Notes: a model not told the origin generated them from the sequence alone. DNA of 64,000 bases from Portulaca oleracea (GCA_029582165.1 CM055876.1:24590317-24654316); one strand, 5' to 3'; positions 36,617 through 48,840 are shown, counted from the first letter of the stretch. Numbers and translations: made by a program.

Positions 36617-39240
36617 TCACGATTTTCATTGTAAGTGCCATATGACTTGCTATTAATGAAATCGTTATGTTTGGTGTAAAAAAAAAAAGCTTATGGGAGG
36701 AGGAAATGTGATTAAAGTACGCAATTGATAGAAGTCCATTCATTAATTAAGCCAACAAGTTCTTAGGGTTGGAAGAACTTGCATAAAGCTTATAATTGTT
36801 ATAACTTAGGAACTTGTTGGAAAATTGGAGACGAGACCAAATTTTGGACTAGTAATTTGTGTCACTAAGCCCTCTTAATTGATATATACTTTGTTAATAG
36901 TATAGATATAGATGAAAGACTTCTTGTTAGTGTTTTTATTATTTATCCTCCCTCACCTGATATTGCTAAGCTTGTACTCTCCATCCCTCTACCCTCGATC
37001 TTTTGATAAAGAAGATGAGACGTGTGTTGGGGACTAACATGGGATTGTCAATTTCAGTTAAATCAGCCTCTTGGTTGTGTTCATGGTATAAATAAAAGAA
37101 CTAAAAGGGATAGTAGTTGGATAAGGAAACTTGATGTCTAGCCAAAGCTAAAACTTTTCCTTTGGCAAATGTTTCGTGATGGTCTTCCCTAAAGGAAAAT
37201 TTAGTCCGACGAGGTATTAACGTTGATCCTTCTCACACTATGTGTACCGAATACATTGAAACTAATTAACAGTTAGTTTGCCAATGTCTTTATTTTTATA
37301 AAAAAAGTGTGAAGAACGGCCAAACAACATAATTGGTTGAATTCCACAATAGCTTGGCCACATGATTCTAGTAGTAAGAATATCCTTCTAACTCTTTGAG
37401 CCGCTCTTTCACCTAGTGAGCTCAAAAGAGTTATTTAATTTGGAAGGAGCAGAACGACTGCATCTTCAACAACTAGGGATGACATTTGGGCGGGGATTCC
37501 CCACCCCGCTCTGGGGAAAAATCCCCACAACCAATGGGGATGAAGACGGTTATGAGGACAAAATTTTCCCCGTTCCGTCCCCGCTTACCTGTCGGGGAAA
37601 ATAACCCGCCCACATACCCGCATATCCGACCCCGCTATACATTAAATGTACATATTTATCCATAAAATTATTACTTTAATATTCATAATTTGAAGGGTAT
37701 CTTCGTATTTAATGACAGAATATAAAAAAGGTGATAATATATTTATTCAAATTTGAAATCTAATACTAATGAGTGGCTACCCAATTTGATTCCACGGACT
37801 TTAGGCTTTCGCGTACTAATGCTACCGAGTGGATGAAGAGAAGATATAATCAGTGTTGTATTTAATCTTAAAACATAACAATAACTTGAATCCTCGTTGG
37901 GAGCGGGGAACCTGCGGGGATGGGGACGGGGCCAATTTCCCCGCCCGCAGCAGGGACGGGGACGGGGGACAAGGCCCGGGGCGGGGACGGGGAAAATATC
38001 CCCCGTCTCCACCCGCCCATTGCCATCTTTATCAATAACTCCATCTTCAATCATGTTAGAGTTATCATCCGACAAAGAAGAGTTATGCGAAGTGACAAGC
38101 TTGAAGATCTTTTTAGGCATGTCCATTGCAGAATGGGCAATCTACCCCCCTTCGATGCCACCTTATTGCTCATGTCGGGAGGATTGACCAAATCTTAGTT
38201 GGTAAAACTCAACTGTGATGACCCTGTCAATCATCATGGGGTAGCAACTAGGCTTGTCATTCTTGACCATCTTGGCAAACTAGTTCAAGCGGGTTCTTTT
38301 AAACTTCACTCGGAACCTATTCCCATTGCTGATACACTAGCTACGAAATTTGAGATTCAACATACTCTTCAACAGGTAACAAAAAAGTTTAGATTGAAAG
38401 AGACAATCTTATTTTATCAAAGCGATCCAAAGGGTGTTCAAAATTTAGTGATAGATAGATATGATAATTAAAGATATCAAGAATCATTTACAACAATTTT
38501 GAGATTTTTTCGGCTCAACATATTTTTATATAGGCCAATATAGCGACAGACTGATAAACTAACAAAAGACACTCCACTCAAACCATGAATGTTTGGAGTC
38601 ATCTCGCTGCTTTTTTTAATAAATTTTGTTTCATGATAACTTAAATAGACGCATTGCAAAAATGGTCTTCTAAGTATCGTTGTACTCCTCTTTTATTCGG
38701 ATTTAAGAAAAAAAAAGTTGAATTCCATCCACACAACTTTCCCTGAATTTTGTCAAAACAATAAATATAAAATAAAATTAAAATTAGCTCACTATATCAA
38801 TAAATTAAGTCACTTATAATAAAATCCAATAACCAATTTGACCTTATTTCAAGCCAAACCTTATACCTTCATCAAGCCAAAAAATTGCTAACAAAACAAT
38901 TAGCCTCCATTATTGTATTGCGGTGAAAAATTAAATGGTTCGAGTGCATGAAAGAATGCCAAGCTATAAATTCGTTAGTTATTTTTAGAAGTTTCCAAAA
39001 ACTGATGGCCAAAACCTCACTTTGAATGGTCCCATCTAACATCGTTTATCACAAAAGCATGCATCCACCAAACAACATGTAACTAATTAACCAAACATTG
39101 ATAGATATATATCATTAGGAACAAAAAAATAGCATTTCTGTAATTAGTTTTAGTTCATACTACCTTCATTTTTTTTATCTATCAATTTGGAGTGTTAGAA
39201 TAAAATCAAAGTTGCACAAATAAATGAGATAATTAATAGG
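36617..39240. repeat. Duplicated block, copy 2 (2.6 kb)
   Basis: Counterpart of 28423-31035. It begins in the retroposon tail (TCACGATTTTCATTG), and includes the same poly-A, LINE zinc-binding region, hAT element (37474-38031) and LINE RNase H (38199-38471, better preserved here: HSEPIPIADTLATKFEI). It ends ATAGG and continues without interruption into the 6PGL promoter region, so it carries the empty site of the gag-only LTR element. Confidence 0.9.
37474..38031. mobile_element. hAT element, copy in block 2
   Basis: Starts TAGGGATGACATTTGGGCGG and ends GCCCATTGCCATCTTTA. Flanks TCAACAAC (37466-37473) and TCAATAAC (38032-38039) match at 7 of 8 bases. It shares its insertion site with the copy at 29277, so it entered before the block was duplicated. 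Confidence 0.8.
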
Positions 39241-39570
39241 AAAATTATTAAAATATATTTAATTTAAATTAACTTTTGGTGTTTTATTCAATGAATTTTA
39301 TGTGTAAAATAAAAAAAAGTTGTAATTAATATATTTTTGAGATTGTAAAGGGACGGTTAATATGAAATGAAAAAATCAATTACAAATCTGACAAAAAAAC
39401 TGAGAGAGTATCAATTTGTATGGTTGCCTATATATACGAGACCTCATAATTCCCCCATAACTCCATCATCTATCTTGTTGGATATTACTTTCGTATCACT
39501 GTTAATTACACATATATTTTATTTAAAACCTTTACATTTATCCATCCATTTTATTTTTCCTTACAATACA
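39241..39570 (+). promoter_or_regulatory. Promoter and 5' UTR region of the 6PGL-type gene; TATA box at 39429
   Basis: TATATATA at 39429-39436 is followed by about 135 bases of pyrimidine-rich sequence and an ATG in good context (ACAATGGGG) at 39571. It begins directly after block copy 2, so transposon DNA abuts the promoter. Confidence 0.5.
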
Positions 39571-42500
39571 ATGGGGCCTCACATATTTAAAGAGTTTCAA
39601 ATTCATCAACCTCTCATGATAACTGAGCATGAAGGAACAAGTAAAAGGTTTCTAAGATGGTTTTCCCCAACGATTACCAAGCAAACAACGGCGGCGATAA
39701 TCTTGCTTATGCTTATATTATGTCTAAGGCAAGTCGATCATTGTCAATTTTAAAAATTTCTTATCCAAAACCTTATCAACTCATGATAGTATAAAATGAG
39801 TTTTCCTACAAATACATATATATAACTTTAAGTTCCTCAATAAAGTGTCCTGCTATATATCGACATATTTTCAGACTCAAATTTAAGTTCCTCAATAAAG
39901 CGTCCAATCACCTTATTAGGATCATTGAAGTACTTAATAAATTAAAACAAGAAAAATTTAAAGTGAATTATGTAAATTATGATACTACAGTTAGCATATA
40001 TTCTTAATGCATGCAAAACATGATTTATAGATAATTAGAGACGTAAAAATAATCTAACATTGTGGAGAGATATATCAATTTGCATATTTCTCATGCACAT
40101 TTGTTTTGTTTTAGAGTAAACTTTTCGAAGGCAGCAACAAAATTTGATAAAGGACATGCCATTATTGATATATTTAGTTCCGAGGAGGAATTGTCAATCT
40201 CTTTGGCCAGACAAATTGCACATTCATCTGAAACATCTATAGGTAAAAGAGGCATTTTTACGATTGTTCTCTCTGGCGATTCACTTGTTACAAGTATGAG
40301 GTAATTTGACACTTCTTTGTTGAATTTAAAATTAAAGTTTTCTCAGGTTATTATAATTACATAGATTATATGGATTGTGATGTGCCATTATTATCAGCGG
40401 TATCATAGCTCTTAAACTGTTAAATATCAACTAAGAGTATAATCTATCGAATAAAATCCTAGACAACTTATTGTCATTGATGACAGACATTTGTGTTTAG
40501 TTCTCTACAGCTCTCTCAATTGATGTTTATACTTTATAAGATGTCTATAAATTTAAAATACAATCACATATTACTTTGCGAAGATACTATTTGGTGCTTT
40601 AGAACTTTAATTTTTTATTGAGACACATTTCATCATATTTGCTTCTCTTATTACAATCAAATTCTTGTTTAATAATTCTCTCGATGTCTTGCAATCTATT
40701 AAAACATAAATTTGTTGAAATTCCAAATTTAACGCGGTATGACGATGTATAAATTTGCGGTTAGTAATATTTCTTTTTTTTTTTTGGTGAACAATCAAAA
40801 CTTTCAGAAAATTATTGGAGGAGCCATATGTAAATTCAATCAATTGGTCAAATTGGTACATATTTTGGGTTGATGAGAGGGTGGTTTCCAAAACAAGCCC
40901 ATTGAGTAATTACAGGCTTGACTTCGATCAATTCCTATCAAAGGTAAGCTAGTAATCTTTCCTTTACATCGCCAGCTTTCCCTAGAAACTGAAAGAGTTT
41001 ACACTTTACACTCTTAAACGAGTTATTAGATGAAAAAAAAAAAACAATCATGACAATACAGCAGAAGCATTAATATCAGTATATCACACACTCTCAATTT
41101 CCGATCATATAAATTATGCGTCACTAAACTTTTAAACTCTTACCAATTTCTCTGTTTATCCCAAATTATTTATTCGCTATTCTATTTGTTGATGTTCCAA
41201 AATTATGTATACTTTTCTGAAATAGAAAATTTTGTTTTATTGAAATTACTAAAATATTTTTAGTTTGAATTTCAAAAGGATTTTAAATATGAGAGGGAAA
41301 AGTATAAATAATATTTATGAATTTAAAACTAAGGATATTATTGGTACTTTGTTATGAATTGAAATTAATTTGTTAATTTTTCTTATAATACATGTCAAAT
41401 CAAAGTGGCATGGAGCCCTGAACAAATATCTTGGGAGAGACGGAGTAGTTTCTCTATATATATAATAATTTATTGTGTGGAAATATCATCATCACTCACA
41501 TTGAAAAATATTCAAAAACCATAATGTTCTTTTTATTTTTATTGTCAAAATATAATTCAACGAAATGCAGTAATTTCTCTCTATATATATTAATTGTCAT
41601 TTTATTTGATTAAAAAAATTTGATAGAATGTTTCATTAAAAAATTACAACATTACATTCTTTTATAGTACTTTTCACCATAATATTTTCATATAATAAAA
41701 TATTGTATACGTTGAGAAATTGTGAAGTGACAATTAATATGGAAAGGAGGGAGCAGAGAGTTTGGTAGCTTGAATTCCAACCGGACCATGATAACCATCT
41801 TGACTCAAGGTTGTTCTTAACCATCTTAAATTGTTCATATTTCACGTTTTTGTAACTTTTATTAATATTTTCTTTAATAATTATATATATTTATCAATTA
41901 TAATAATATAATACTTATTAGCTACGTCAAAAAATATAATAATAGCCTAATTTTATCAATCATCGTAGAAAGTGCACATTTTATACATAGTTTTTTATTT
42001 ATGAAATAATTAAATATAAATAAATAATTATTTCAAATTGTTTATAAGTTGTAATAACCTTGAAAATAATGAAATATACCTTTAGAATGATTTAAATACA
42101 CTTACATTTAATTTTATTAATGATTTAGAAGTAATGTAAGACGGTAAAAAAACCATCTTGTGTGAAGATGTTTATCATTTTGCATTCCAAAAACTCACAA
42201 AAGCAGTCAAACATAACCACTTTCTTCATGATCACTTGCTCATACATGTTTGTGTGATGGATGTGTAGGTACCAATACCCTCGGAGCAAATAATCTCCAT
42301 CAATGACAAGCACTCATCACCAGAAGAAGCAGCAGCCGATTACGAAGCTCGTCTGAGGCAACTGGTGGCTCGCAAAGTGATCGCAATCTCCCACGACACG
42401 GGCTTCCCAAGGTTCGACCTCATGCTTCTAGGGTTGGGCTACAATGGCCACATAGCTTCTCTTTTCCCGGATCAACCCCAGCTGAAGGAGAACACGAGAT

Positions 42501-42757
42501 GGGTTACCTTCATCGAGGATTCGCCTAAGCCGCCCCCCTCTCGAATCACCATGACATTTCCTGTCATCAATTCGTCTTCCAAGGTCGCTTTTGTTGTCAC
42601 TGGGGCTGACAAAGCTCAGATTGTTAAGAGAGTGTTGGATGGGTCAGGGTCGGGTCGAGGCGAGGAAGTGTTGCCTGCTCAGATGGTTTTGCCAGCTGAT
42701 GGGGAACTTGAGTGGTTTTTGGACAATGATGCTGCATTGCTTATGCTTCAAAACTAG
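39571..42757 (+). CDS. 6-phosphogluconolactonase-type protein, four exons
   Basis: Exons are 39571-39647, 40115-40300, 40808-40943 and 42269-42757, all GT..AG with matching codon phases. They total 888 bases, 295 residues. The family hydrolyses 6-phosphogluconolactone in the oxidative pentose phosphate pathway. Matching motifs are WYIFWVDERVV, SNYRLDFDQFLSK, FDLMLLGLGYNGHIASLFP, WVTFIEDSPKPPPSRIT and TFPVINSSS. Two usually conserved positions differ: the SGGS motif reads SGDS (VLSGDSLV), and the Asp before the catalytic-type His in DGH is Asn (NGH). The DER residues and the His remain. Exon 1 (MGPHIFKEFQIHQPLMITEH) is inferred from phase, TATA position and splice sites; exons 2-4 are firm. 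No clear plastid leader is seen. Intron 3 contains MITEs. Confidence 0.85.
41580..41752. mobile_element. Degenerate Stowaway-like MITE in intron 3 of the 6PGL-type gene
   Basis: TATTAATTGTCATTTTATTTG near 41588 pairs with GTGACAATTAATATGGAAAGG near 41727, and the right end runs into GGAGGGAG. The outer left end is too decayed to define the TA duplication. Confidence 0.4.
41790..42176. mobile_element. MITE (about 390 bp) in intron 3 of the 6PGL-type gene
   Basis: Left end GATAACCATCTTGACTCAAG and right end ACAAGATGG..GATGTTTATC region are imperfect inverted repeats. The interior matches the copy at 44012-44572 almost throughout (for example ATAATACTTATTAGCTA). It retains the uninterrupted sequence at the point where that copy carries a nested Stowaway. 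Confidence 0.65.
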
Positions 42758-43408
42758 TTGGGCAACGGCGGCATATACTGATGTGCAACAAAATTTGTAC
42801 GGTCATGGGATGAAGGAAGGGTATAAAATAGTTAAGGGAATTTTTAATATTATTATGTTTGAAGATAAATGGAGGAGATGGGTTGGTGATGTACTGTAAC
42901 TTTGGTTTTAAAAAAATAAGAAAGATATATTGTAACTTGCTCATTTAAAAAGAAGGGGTTGAGTGAATTACATATTCATGTCCTTTTTTATTTGTCATGC
43001 TAAGTAATTTTTCTCATTTCTAATTATCTGCTATTTTGTAATTCCAATAACCTATTAATTATTAATTTTATGCTTGATAATTATTATGATCGATAGGATG
43101 AGAGATACTAAAAAACAACAAGGTCATTCTAGAGTATGCTCATAACTATCCCATAAACATTGAACACATTGGTATTAGCAAATCACATTCAAATGACACA
43201 TAATTTCAAACAGAGGAGTAATTTGTTTCAAAATTTTGGCCGCTCTCCCATCTTAATTTAATTGTAATTCATTTTTTTCAACCTTGGTAAACAAAACAAA
43301 AAAAAATTCTAGAAAGCCTTTCTTTCAAAAACATGTTAATCGTAATACATAAGATATTACTAATCTATCTATTAATATATTAAAACAAGACCCATACTTA
43401 ATCGAAAT
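42758..43408. other. 3' flank of the 6PGL-type gene, no further gene
   Basis: AT-rich. The first about 180 bases probably hold the 3' UTR. No coding or repeat structure was recognised. Confidence 0.4.
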
Positions 43409-43747
43409 AAGATTATACTCCCGGAAGTACCATGCTCTCGTAATTCGGGAAAGATTTTAATGAGCATGTGGGTATACTTTTATGAACATATATATATAAA
43501 TTTATGAACATGCAATTTTGATCTTTGACCTTAAATATATCTATAATTTGAGTTCATAATTTATATATCACCATACATTTATAAAATTATACGTTTACAA
43601 CTTTCATTTTATGAATATGTGTACACTTATTATCCTTATGAGTATGTTCATAAATTTATACATTTTTGCTCATAAAAGTTATACGTATATGCTCACAAAA
43701 TATATTCGTAAAGCACAAGAGCATTGTACTTCCGGGAGTATAATCTT
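43409..43747. mobile_element. MITE with 30-bp terminal inverted repeats
   Basis: AAGATTATACTCCCGGAAGT at the left returns inverted as ACTTCCGGGAGTATAATCTT at the right end, and the match extends to about 30 bases. The interior contains short TTATGAACATA-like repeats. The target duplication is unclear. A 14-base run of C follows at 43899-43912. Confidence 0.7.
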
Positions 43748-44011
43748 AGTTCTGCATACTTGAAGCCTTTTGCCTCATGTCACGCTACAATAAATCTATT
43801 CTTTTTTTTTTATTTTATGTTAAGGTGGTTTTATGGGTGATATGTATGCTTGAGTTTAATTAATGTTAATTCGAGATTGGGCTACTCACAAATACCATCC
43901 CCCCCCCCCCCCAATGGTTGGGCTATTAATTGTTATGAGTCAAATGTGAAGTTCGGGATATTGTGATAAACAACCTCCAAATTAAAGTTGGAGATTTCAA
44001 AACCAAATGAT

Positions 44012-44572
44012 GATACACATCTTAACTCAAGATGGTTAATAACTCACCTCTAATAATTATGTATATTTATCAACTATAAGAGTATAATACTTATTAGCTA
44101 AGTTAAAAAATATAAATAATAGCCTACTTTTATCAATCATAGTAGAAAATGTACATTTTATGCATAGTTTTATATTTATGAAAAAATATACTCATAAATA
44201 AATAATTAGTTTTATATTGTTTATAGGTTATAATAACCCTTAAAGTAATGAAATATACTCCCTCCGTTCCATATTAATTGACACTTAGACTACATTTTAA
44301 CCGTTAATTATTTACAAATTACAATGGGTTACAATATGAAATTACAAACATTAGAAAGATACTTTACCCAAAACTACAATGGAATTAATTTCATATTGTA
44401 ATTCATTTTAATTTGTTAATAATTAACAGTCAAAATTTAGTCAAAGTGTTAATTAATATGGAACGGAGGTGTGTACCTTTATAATTATTTAAATATACTT
44501 ACATTTAACGTTATGAGGGATTTAGGTGAGATGCAAGATAGCTATTAACCATTTTGCATCAAGATGTTTATC
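44012..44572. mobile_element. MITE, second full copy, interrupted by a Stowaway
   Basis: Ends GATACACATCTTAACTCAAG and GATGTTTATC form inverted repeats like those at 41790-42176. The two copies align over their length except for the nested insertion at 44258-44473. Confidence 0.65.
44258..44473. mobile_element. Stowaway MITE with TA target duplication
   Basis: Starts CTCCCTCCGTTCCATATTAA and ends TTAATATGGAACGGAGGTGTG. TA flanks both sides (44256-44257 and 44474-44475). The sister MITE at 41790-42176 has the pre-insertion sequence AAATATACCTTT, confirming the site. Typical Tc1/mariner-related Stowaway. Confidence 0.85.
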
Positions 44573-44856
44573 ATTTTACTGATTGAAATTGTAAAATCGA
44601 TAAATATAAAGGGACAAGGTAGTAAAGAAATTTGGCACTCGTATAGAGATGGAGGTACTATTAATTTATTACGAGTAAAATAGATATAATAATAGTTAAA
44701 ATGGATAAATTGTAGTGATTGGAGAAACTTTCTTTTTAGAAAAAAAATTGTTCATTTACTTTTATAAAACTTCCCCCTTTCCTTTTTCCTTAGAAAGAAA
44801 GAGGTCATTTCCATTAAACATTTGCAATGCTTGACAAAGTTACAGAAAAATTCCCT

Positions 44857-44982
44857 TAAATTATTAAACTAACCCAAACGAAGGATTTGTTTTATAAAAA
44901 AAAAACACCCTCCTTGAAACATTATTCAAATACTAATTATTTTGCATAATGTGCAACATAGTGGTAAGTGAGCAAAAGATCC
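44857..44982. repeat. Direct repeat R1 (about 125 bp)
   Basis: CTTAAATTATTAAACTAACCC... to ...AAGTGAGCAAAAGATC matches R2 at 49757-49892 with about one change in seven bases. The shared core is CATT(A/G)TTCAAATACTAATTATT. R1 and R2 bracket the gene-fragment segment. Confidence 0.65.
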
Positions 44983-45269
44983 TTAGAGCACAAGCACCGC
45001 GGCACAAAAATGATGGAATTCTACCAGAATTCCCACACAAAAACTGCAGCGTGGAACAGAATTTTCTTAGAGCATGGGCAGCTGGGAATTCCTTGGTGGA
45101 ATTCTTGCCCTCATTCCAAGGTGAAACACCATACCCAGGAACACAAATTCCCTTTCAAATGAGAAGGAATACTGCACCATTCCTTCTCATGTTCCTCATT
45201 TTTATTTTTATTTTGATATTCACCTATACATGATATTTGAGAGTTATTATTTATTCATTTTTTATTCAA

Positions 45270-45308
45270 CTAGTCTGGCTAGCGCGTGCAAAGCACGCGC
45301 TGACCAGA
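45270..45308 (-). mobile_element. Helitron 3' terminus (hairpin plus CTAG)
   Basis: On the minus strand a GC-rich hairpin (GCGCGTGC TTT GCACGCGC, core 45282-45300, extending to 16-bp arms) is followed after 8 bases by CTAG and then T. Helitrons end in a short hairpin and CTRR, inserted before T. The element therefore lies to the right of 45270. Its 5' TC end was not located. Confidence 0.7.
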
Positions 45309-45613
45309 CAATCGGAAATGCTAATTAGAGATGCATTAATAGTCATTGCTACAACTGTTAATTGGAAACACATGAATAGTCATATTTAATGAAGTCAGGA
45401 AACATGTCTAGCTAGGTAATCCTCTGATGCAACAATATTACATGTGACACTTTGGAATGCTTGTCGCCCTCACTTAGTGTGTCCAATAAGCTTCCATGTC
45501 TCCAAAAACATTGTTGCAAAATCCTGGAACTATGCAATTTTAGATCAAATTACATAATATTTCGTACATAATAAACAATAGTTTTGCAAATATAACACAA
45601 GAATCATGTGCAC

Positions 45614-46430
45614 CTTCTCCTTTTGCAGGGACATAAGTTGTATTTGCAATTCTTCAAGTCTTCTTAGAGACGGATCATTTTCATCTATAACTTCCTTTGA
45701 GCTATCATACCCTGCTGGTCCATATTGTTCCATAGGCAACCTCTGAATTTACCCAATGACTTCGAGGAATTGATTTTTCCTCTCTTATTTTATATTACAC
45801 AACTCATCTATCTGTGGAAGAATGTTATCAAGCTCTTCTTTTAGGCTTCCAGTCTTCTGCTCAGTTTGTAAATTTACAGAATTAAGTTCAGTTAAATTGA
45901 TGAATGTGAAACAAAACGCATATTTTGTTTGCCAGTAGAAGAGTTTTGTCCTTCTGCCATTGGAATTATTGAAAGATGCTACACTTCCCAAAGTTTCACC
46001 TAATTGAGACATGTTGGTCAGGCATTAACCTAGAAAGACCATTATGTATCTTTCATTGATCATCAAGAATTACACTATGATAATAAGTTACATTGTGGTT
46101 CCACTTGGTATAGTAGCATAGCTATCAACATTCCTACCCAAAATGTATCCATGGAAAGTACAGTTCAATAGCTACACCCGTTGGACATACCAGATCTGGA
46201 AGTGGTGAAGTTGCTACCCATTAGATTATCAGTATCCCAAGGCACATCACTTATCTATGGTCGAGAAATGGAGAAGCATTAGTTCTTACCTGTCTAATAT
46301 GTACTGGCTGCTCTCTCATTGCGAACAAATAACTACAAGTTCTTCCTTTGAATCAGCTATATTTTCTCGTAATTGAGCTCTGCAGCAGTTTGTTTGCTCA
46401 ATTTTTTTCTTGTATACTTCAAGGCACTCT
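45614..46430 (-). pseudogene. MAP65 (microtubule-associated protein) gene fragment, two exons
   Basis: Exon 46430-46290 reads ECLEVYKKKIEQTNCCRAQL and RENIADSKEELVVICSQ, then a stop, ending at a GTAAGA donor. The next exon, about 45868-45614, reads TGSLKEELDNILPQIDEL and, after stops, VIDENDPSLRRLEELQIQL and SLQKEK at a GT donor. These match consecutive exons near the N-terminus of plant MAP65, which crosslinks microtubules. Stops and missing flanking exons show a captured, dead fragment. Same strand as the Helitron end. Confidence 0.7.
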
Positions 46431-47406
46431 CATTGTAATTACACCATCACAAGCAAACGACCAAAAAAGATTGGATATGATAATGTCTGTGCAAGAAGGT
46501 ACCTAAGTTGAGAGATATAAAAGAAATTGAATTCCATAGAGTTATACCTTATTATTTTCTATTTACAAACCAATTGTAACATAACCAACAAAGCAAATTA
46601 AGAGCTAGCAAAAGTAATTACTATCAACATAGATGGAATTAGAGTTAGCTGCATCCTACAATTTATACCTACTATAATTCAAAGTCTGCCAAAATTCATG
46701 CCTGCTAACTTATGATGATCATTTCTTGTTCATGCATAAATCCAACTCCAAGCAAATATGCTCATGTCAGATAAGAAAAAAATAATTAAACCAAGAATTG
46801 GACTGGAATTCAACTCATAGAGACATATCTGCATGGTAATCAAAAGGCCGCGACATGTTTTAGGACAACAGAAAATTAAGCAACCCACCCATCCACATAT
46901 AATATTCCATAATAACACCTGACCTCTAAAATTAGAGCACAAGAGCACCTAGGGACACGCCTCACTGCAACAATTCCATCATAATATTTTCTCCCATGGT
47001 CAATCAGTCAATGTCAAAATCCGAACAAAAAATTAATGACCATTACCCGGTTTTTTCGGGTCGGGATCAGACAGACATAAATTCGATCATAATTGGGTTC
47101 GGACAATAGAGATATGAGAAGTATTGTGTCCAAATTTTTGGTCAATATTGAAATTAGGACGAAAAATTTATGACCGGACCCGTTTTTTTAGAGACGGACA
47201 CATTAGGGCATTAGGGGCGGACAAAATTTTGACAGCTCTACACGATCAAAACAAATTCATATCCTAAAGCCCTGCCTAGGATATGATATGGGAAGGGTAC
47301 CCTTGTCGGACTTGGGCATTAGGATAATTACTAACAAGTTTCCATCCAATGCCCTAATGTTAGTCATGGAGTCATAAGGATAATAGTAGAGACGGACACA
47401 AACTTG
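46431..47406. other. Non-coding part of the gene-fragment segment
   Basis: No gene seen. About 47007-47240 may be a small hAT-like element: GTCAATGTCAAAATCCG at the left resembles the inverse of the right end TTTTGACAGCTCTA, with GGGTCGG-type GC-rich stretches between. Ends and duplication are uncertain. Confidence 0.35.
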
Positions 47407-47634
<228 letters not shown>

Positions 47635-47639
47635 TTAGT

Positions 47640-48590
47640 GAGGGCTCTCTGGTAATAGTTTTTTTTTTTAATTTACTGTTAAGAATGACATTTTAGCATT
47701 TTAGTAGCTATATGCTGCATATACAAAAAAAAAAAAAAGGTTTATCACTTTACATTGAATGCTATTATATCTAAACTAATTATAGCAGCATATACGATTT
47801 CTTTATTGTTTTATCACACATTTGTCAGCACACAATGCTTGCATAATTGAATGGAACCTGAATCCACAAGATCGCATTCCTCCATTTGTTTTCTTATTTT
47901 TTCCCTCACACTCTGTTCTCTTAGTTCCCCCACTTCTAAACTCATACAGACACACACACAATAATTATAATAAAATAACATCCGTTGATATGTGTGATAT
48001 CATTGAAACATAGTTCAACTTGACCCTAAGTCTAGTATATCATACCCTCATCGATCTTCATGAACACCATTTAGACCAAGCTCTGGTTAATTGAAATGGC
48101 AATATCAGTAGAGGCAGAATCATGCTTGGGAGTTCTTGGCTCAAAGCCCAACCAAGATGTCCAAATTTCACCCATTTCACCACTGAGTTCCTTTTAGTCC
48201 CTTTATAGCCAAGTTTTATAATCTACCACAAAATAATACTCACCACTTGCACAACCCAAAATAGCCATTCATTAAAAATAACTTCACAATTTTTTTTATA
48301 TCTTTCCAAGTTGAAATATTTAAATATCGTTTAAATTTTTTGTTACATTAGATTGAACCTCCTTCACAGTTCTTTGGGCCATGACATCAGAACCTAGACT
48401 AGCTTCTCAAATAACCTTGTCAAGCACTCAATTTGACATAGAAATGGGCACATGAAATTTAAATTCCAACAAAAGGATGCAAATTTTCAGCAAATAAGAG
48501 AGCCTAGCATCTGGTTGATATGCCTATTCCAGACCCATATCTACCAAACTAAAGTAAGGATCCAAAGAAGCAAAAGAAAACTAAACTCAC
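47640..48590. other. Non-coding part of the gene-fragment segment
   Basis: AT-rich, with homopolymer runs near 47660 and 47726. No recognised gene. Minus-strand sequence at 48000-48200 might be a further exon-like piece, but no family was recognised. Confidence 0.35.
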
Positions 48591-48750
48591 CATAGCTAAA
48601 AGTTATGGGAAGAAGCAGAACCATACAAAGTGCTGATGCTGCAAGGGCAGTTGCATTTAGGGTCTCAAGCCTTTGTATGAGCCAATCGCCACTGGCAAAA
48701 CGTTGGAAGAATGGGTTGACATTTGTATCGATGCAGTCAAGATTCATCCT
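48591..48750 (-). pseudogene. ABCC/MRP-type ABC transporter exon fragment
   Basis: Minus strand reads CIDTNVNPFFQRFASGDWLI, then QRLETLNATALAASALCMVL and LLPITFSYG, ending at a GTGAGT donor. The pattern (D.N..PFF..FA..WLIQRLE) matches the second transmembrane domain of plant ABCC transporters. The continuation expected in the next exon was not found. It looks like a single captured exon with its donor site. Confidence 0.65.
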
Positions 48751-48840
48751 TGTCTAAGCTTGAAAATATGCCTATACATTTAGTTTGTTTCCTACCCAAA
48801 AATCAAACAATCGATCGAGAATCACACACGGTAATTGAGG

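Noticed and set aside
37853..38198. Overlapping GC-rich frames around the hAT element
   Set aside because: They arise from CCCCG-rich transposon ends and lack any family motif.
28423..39240. The two 2.6-kb direct repeats as LTRs of one large retrotransposon
   Set aside because: They lack TG..CA ends and primer site, and contain LINE and hAT pieces. A separate 357-bp LTR abuts copy 1.
39367..39753. Separate small membrane protein
   Set aside because: Its ATG lies upstream of the TATA box of the 6PGL-type gene, and its hydrophobic stretch lies in the proposed first intron.
40062..40304. Start of 6PGL at 40062
   Set aside because: The first codon is GTG, not ATG, and a good splice acceptor lies at 40113-40114.
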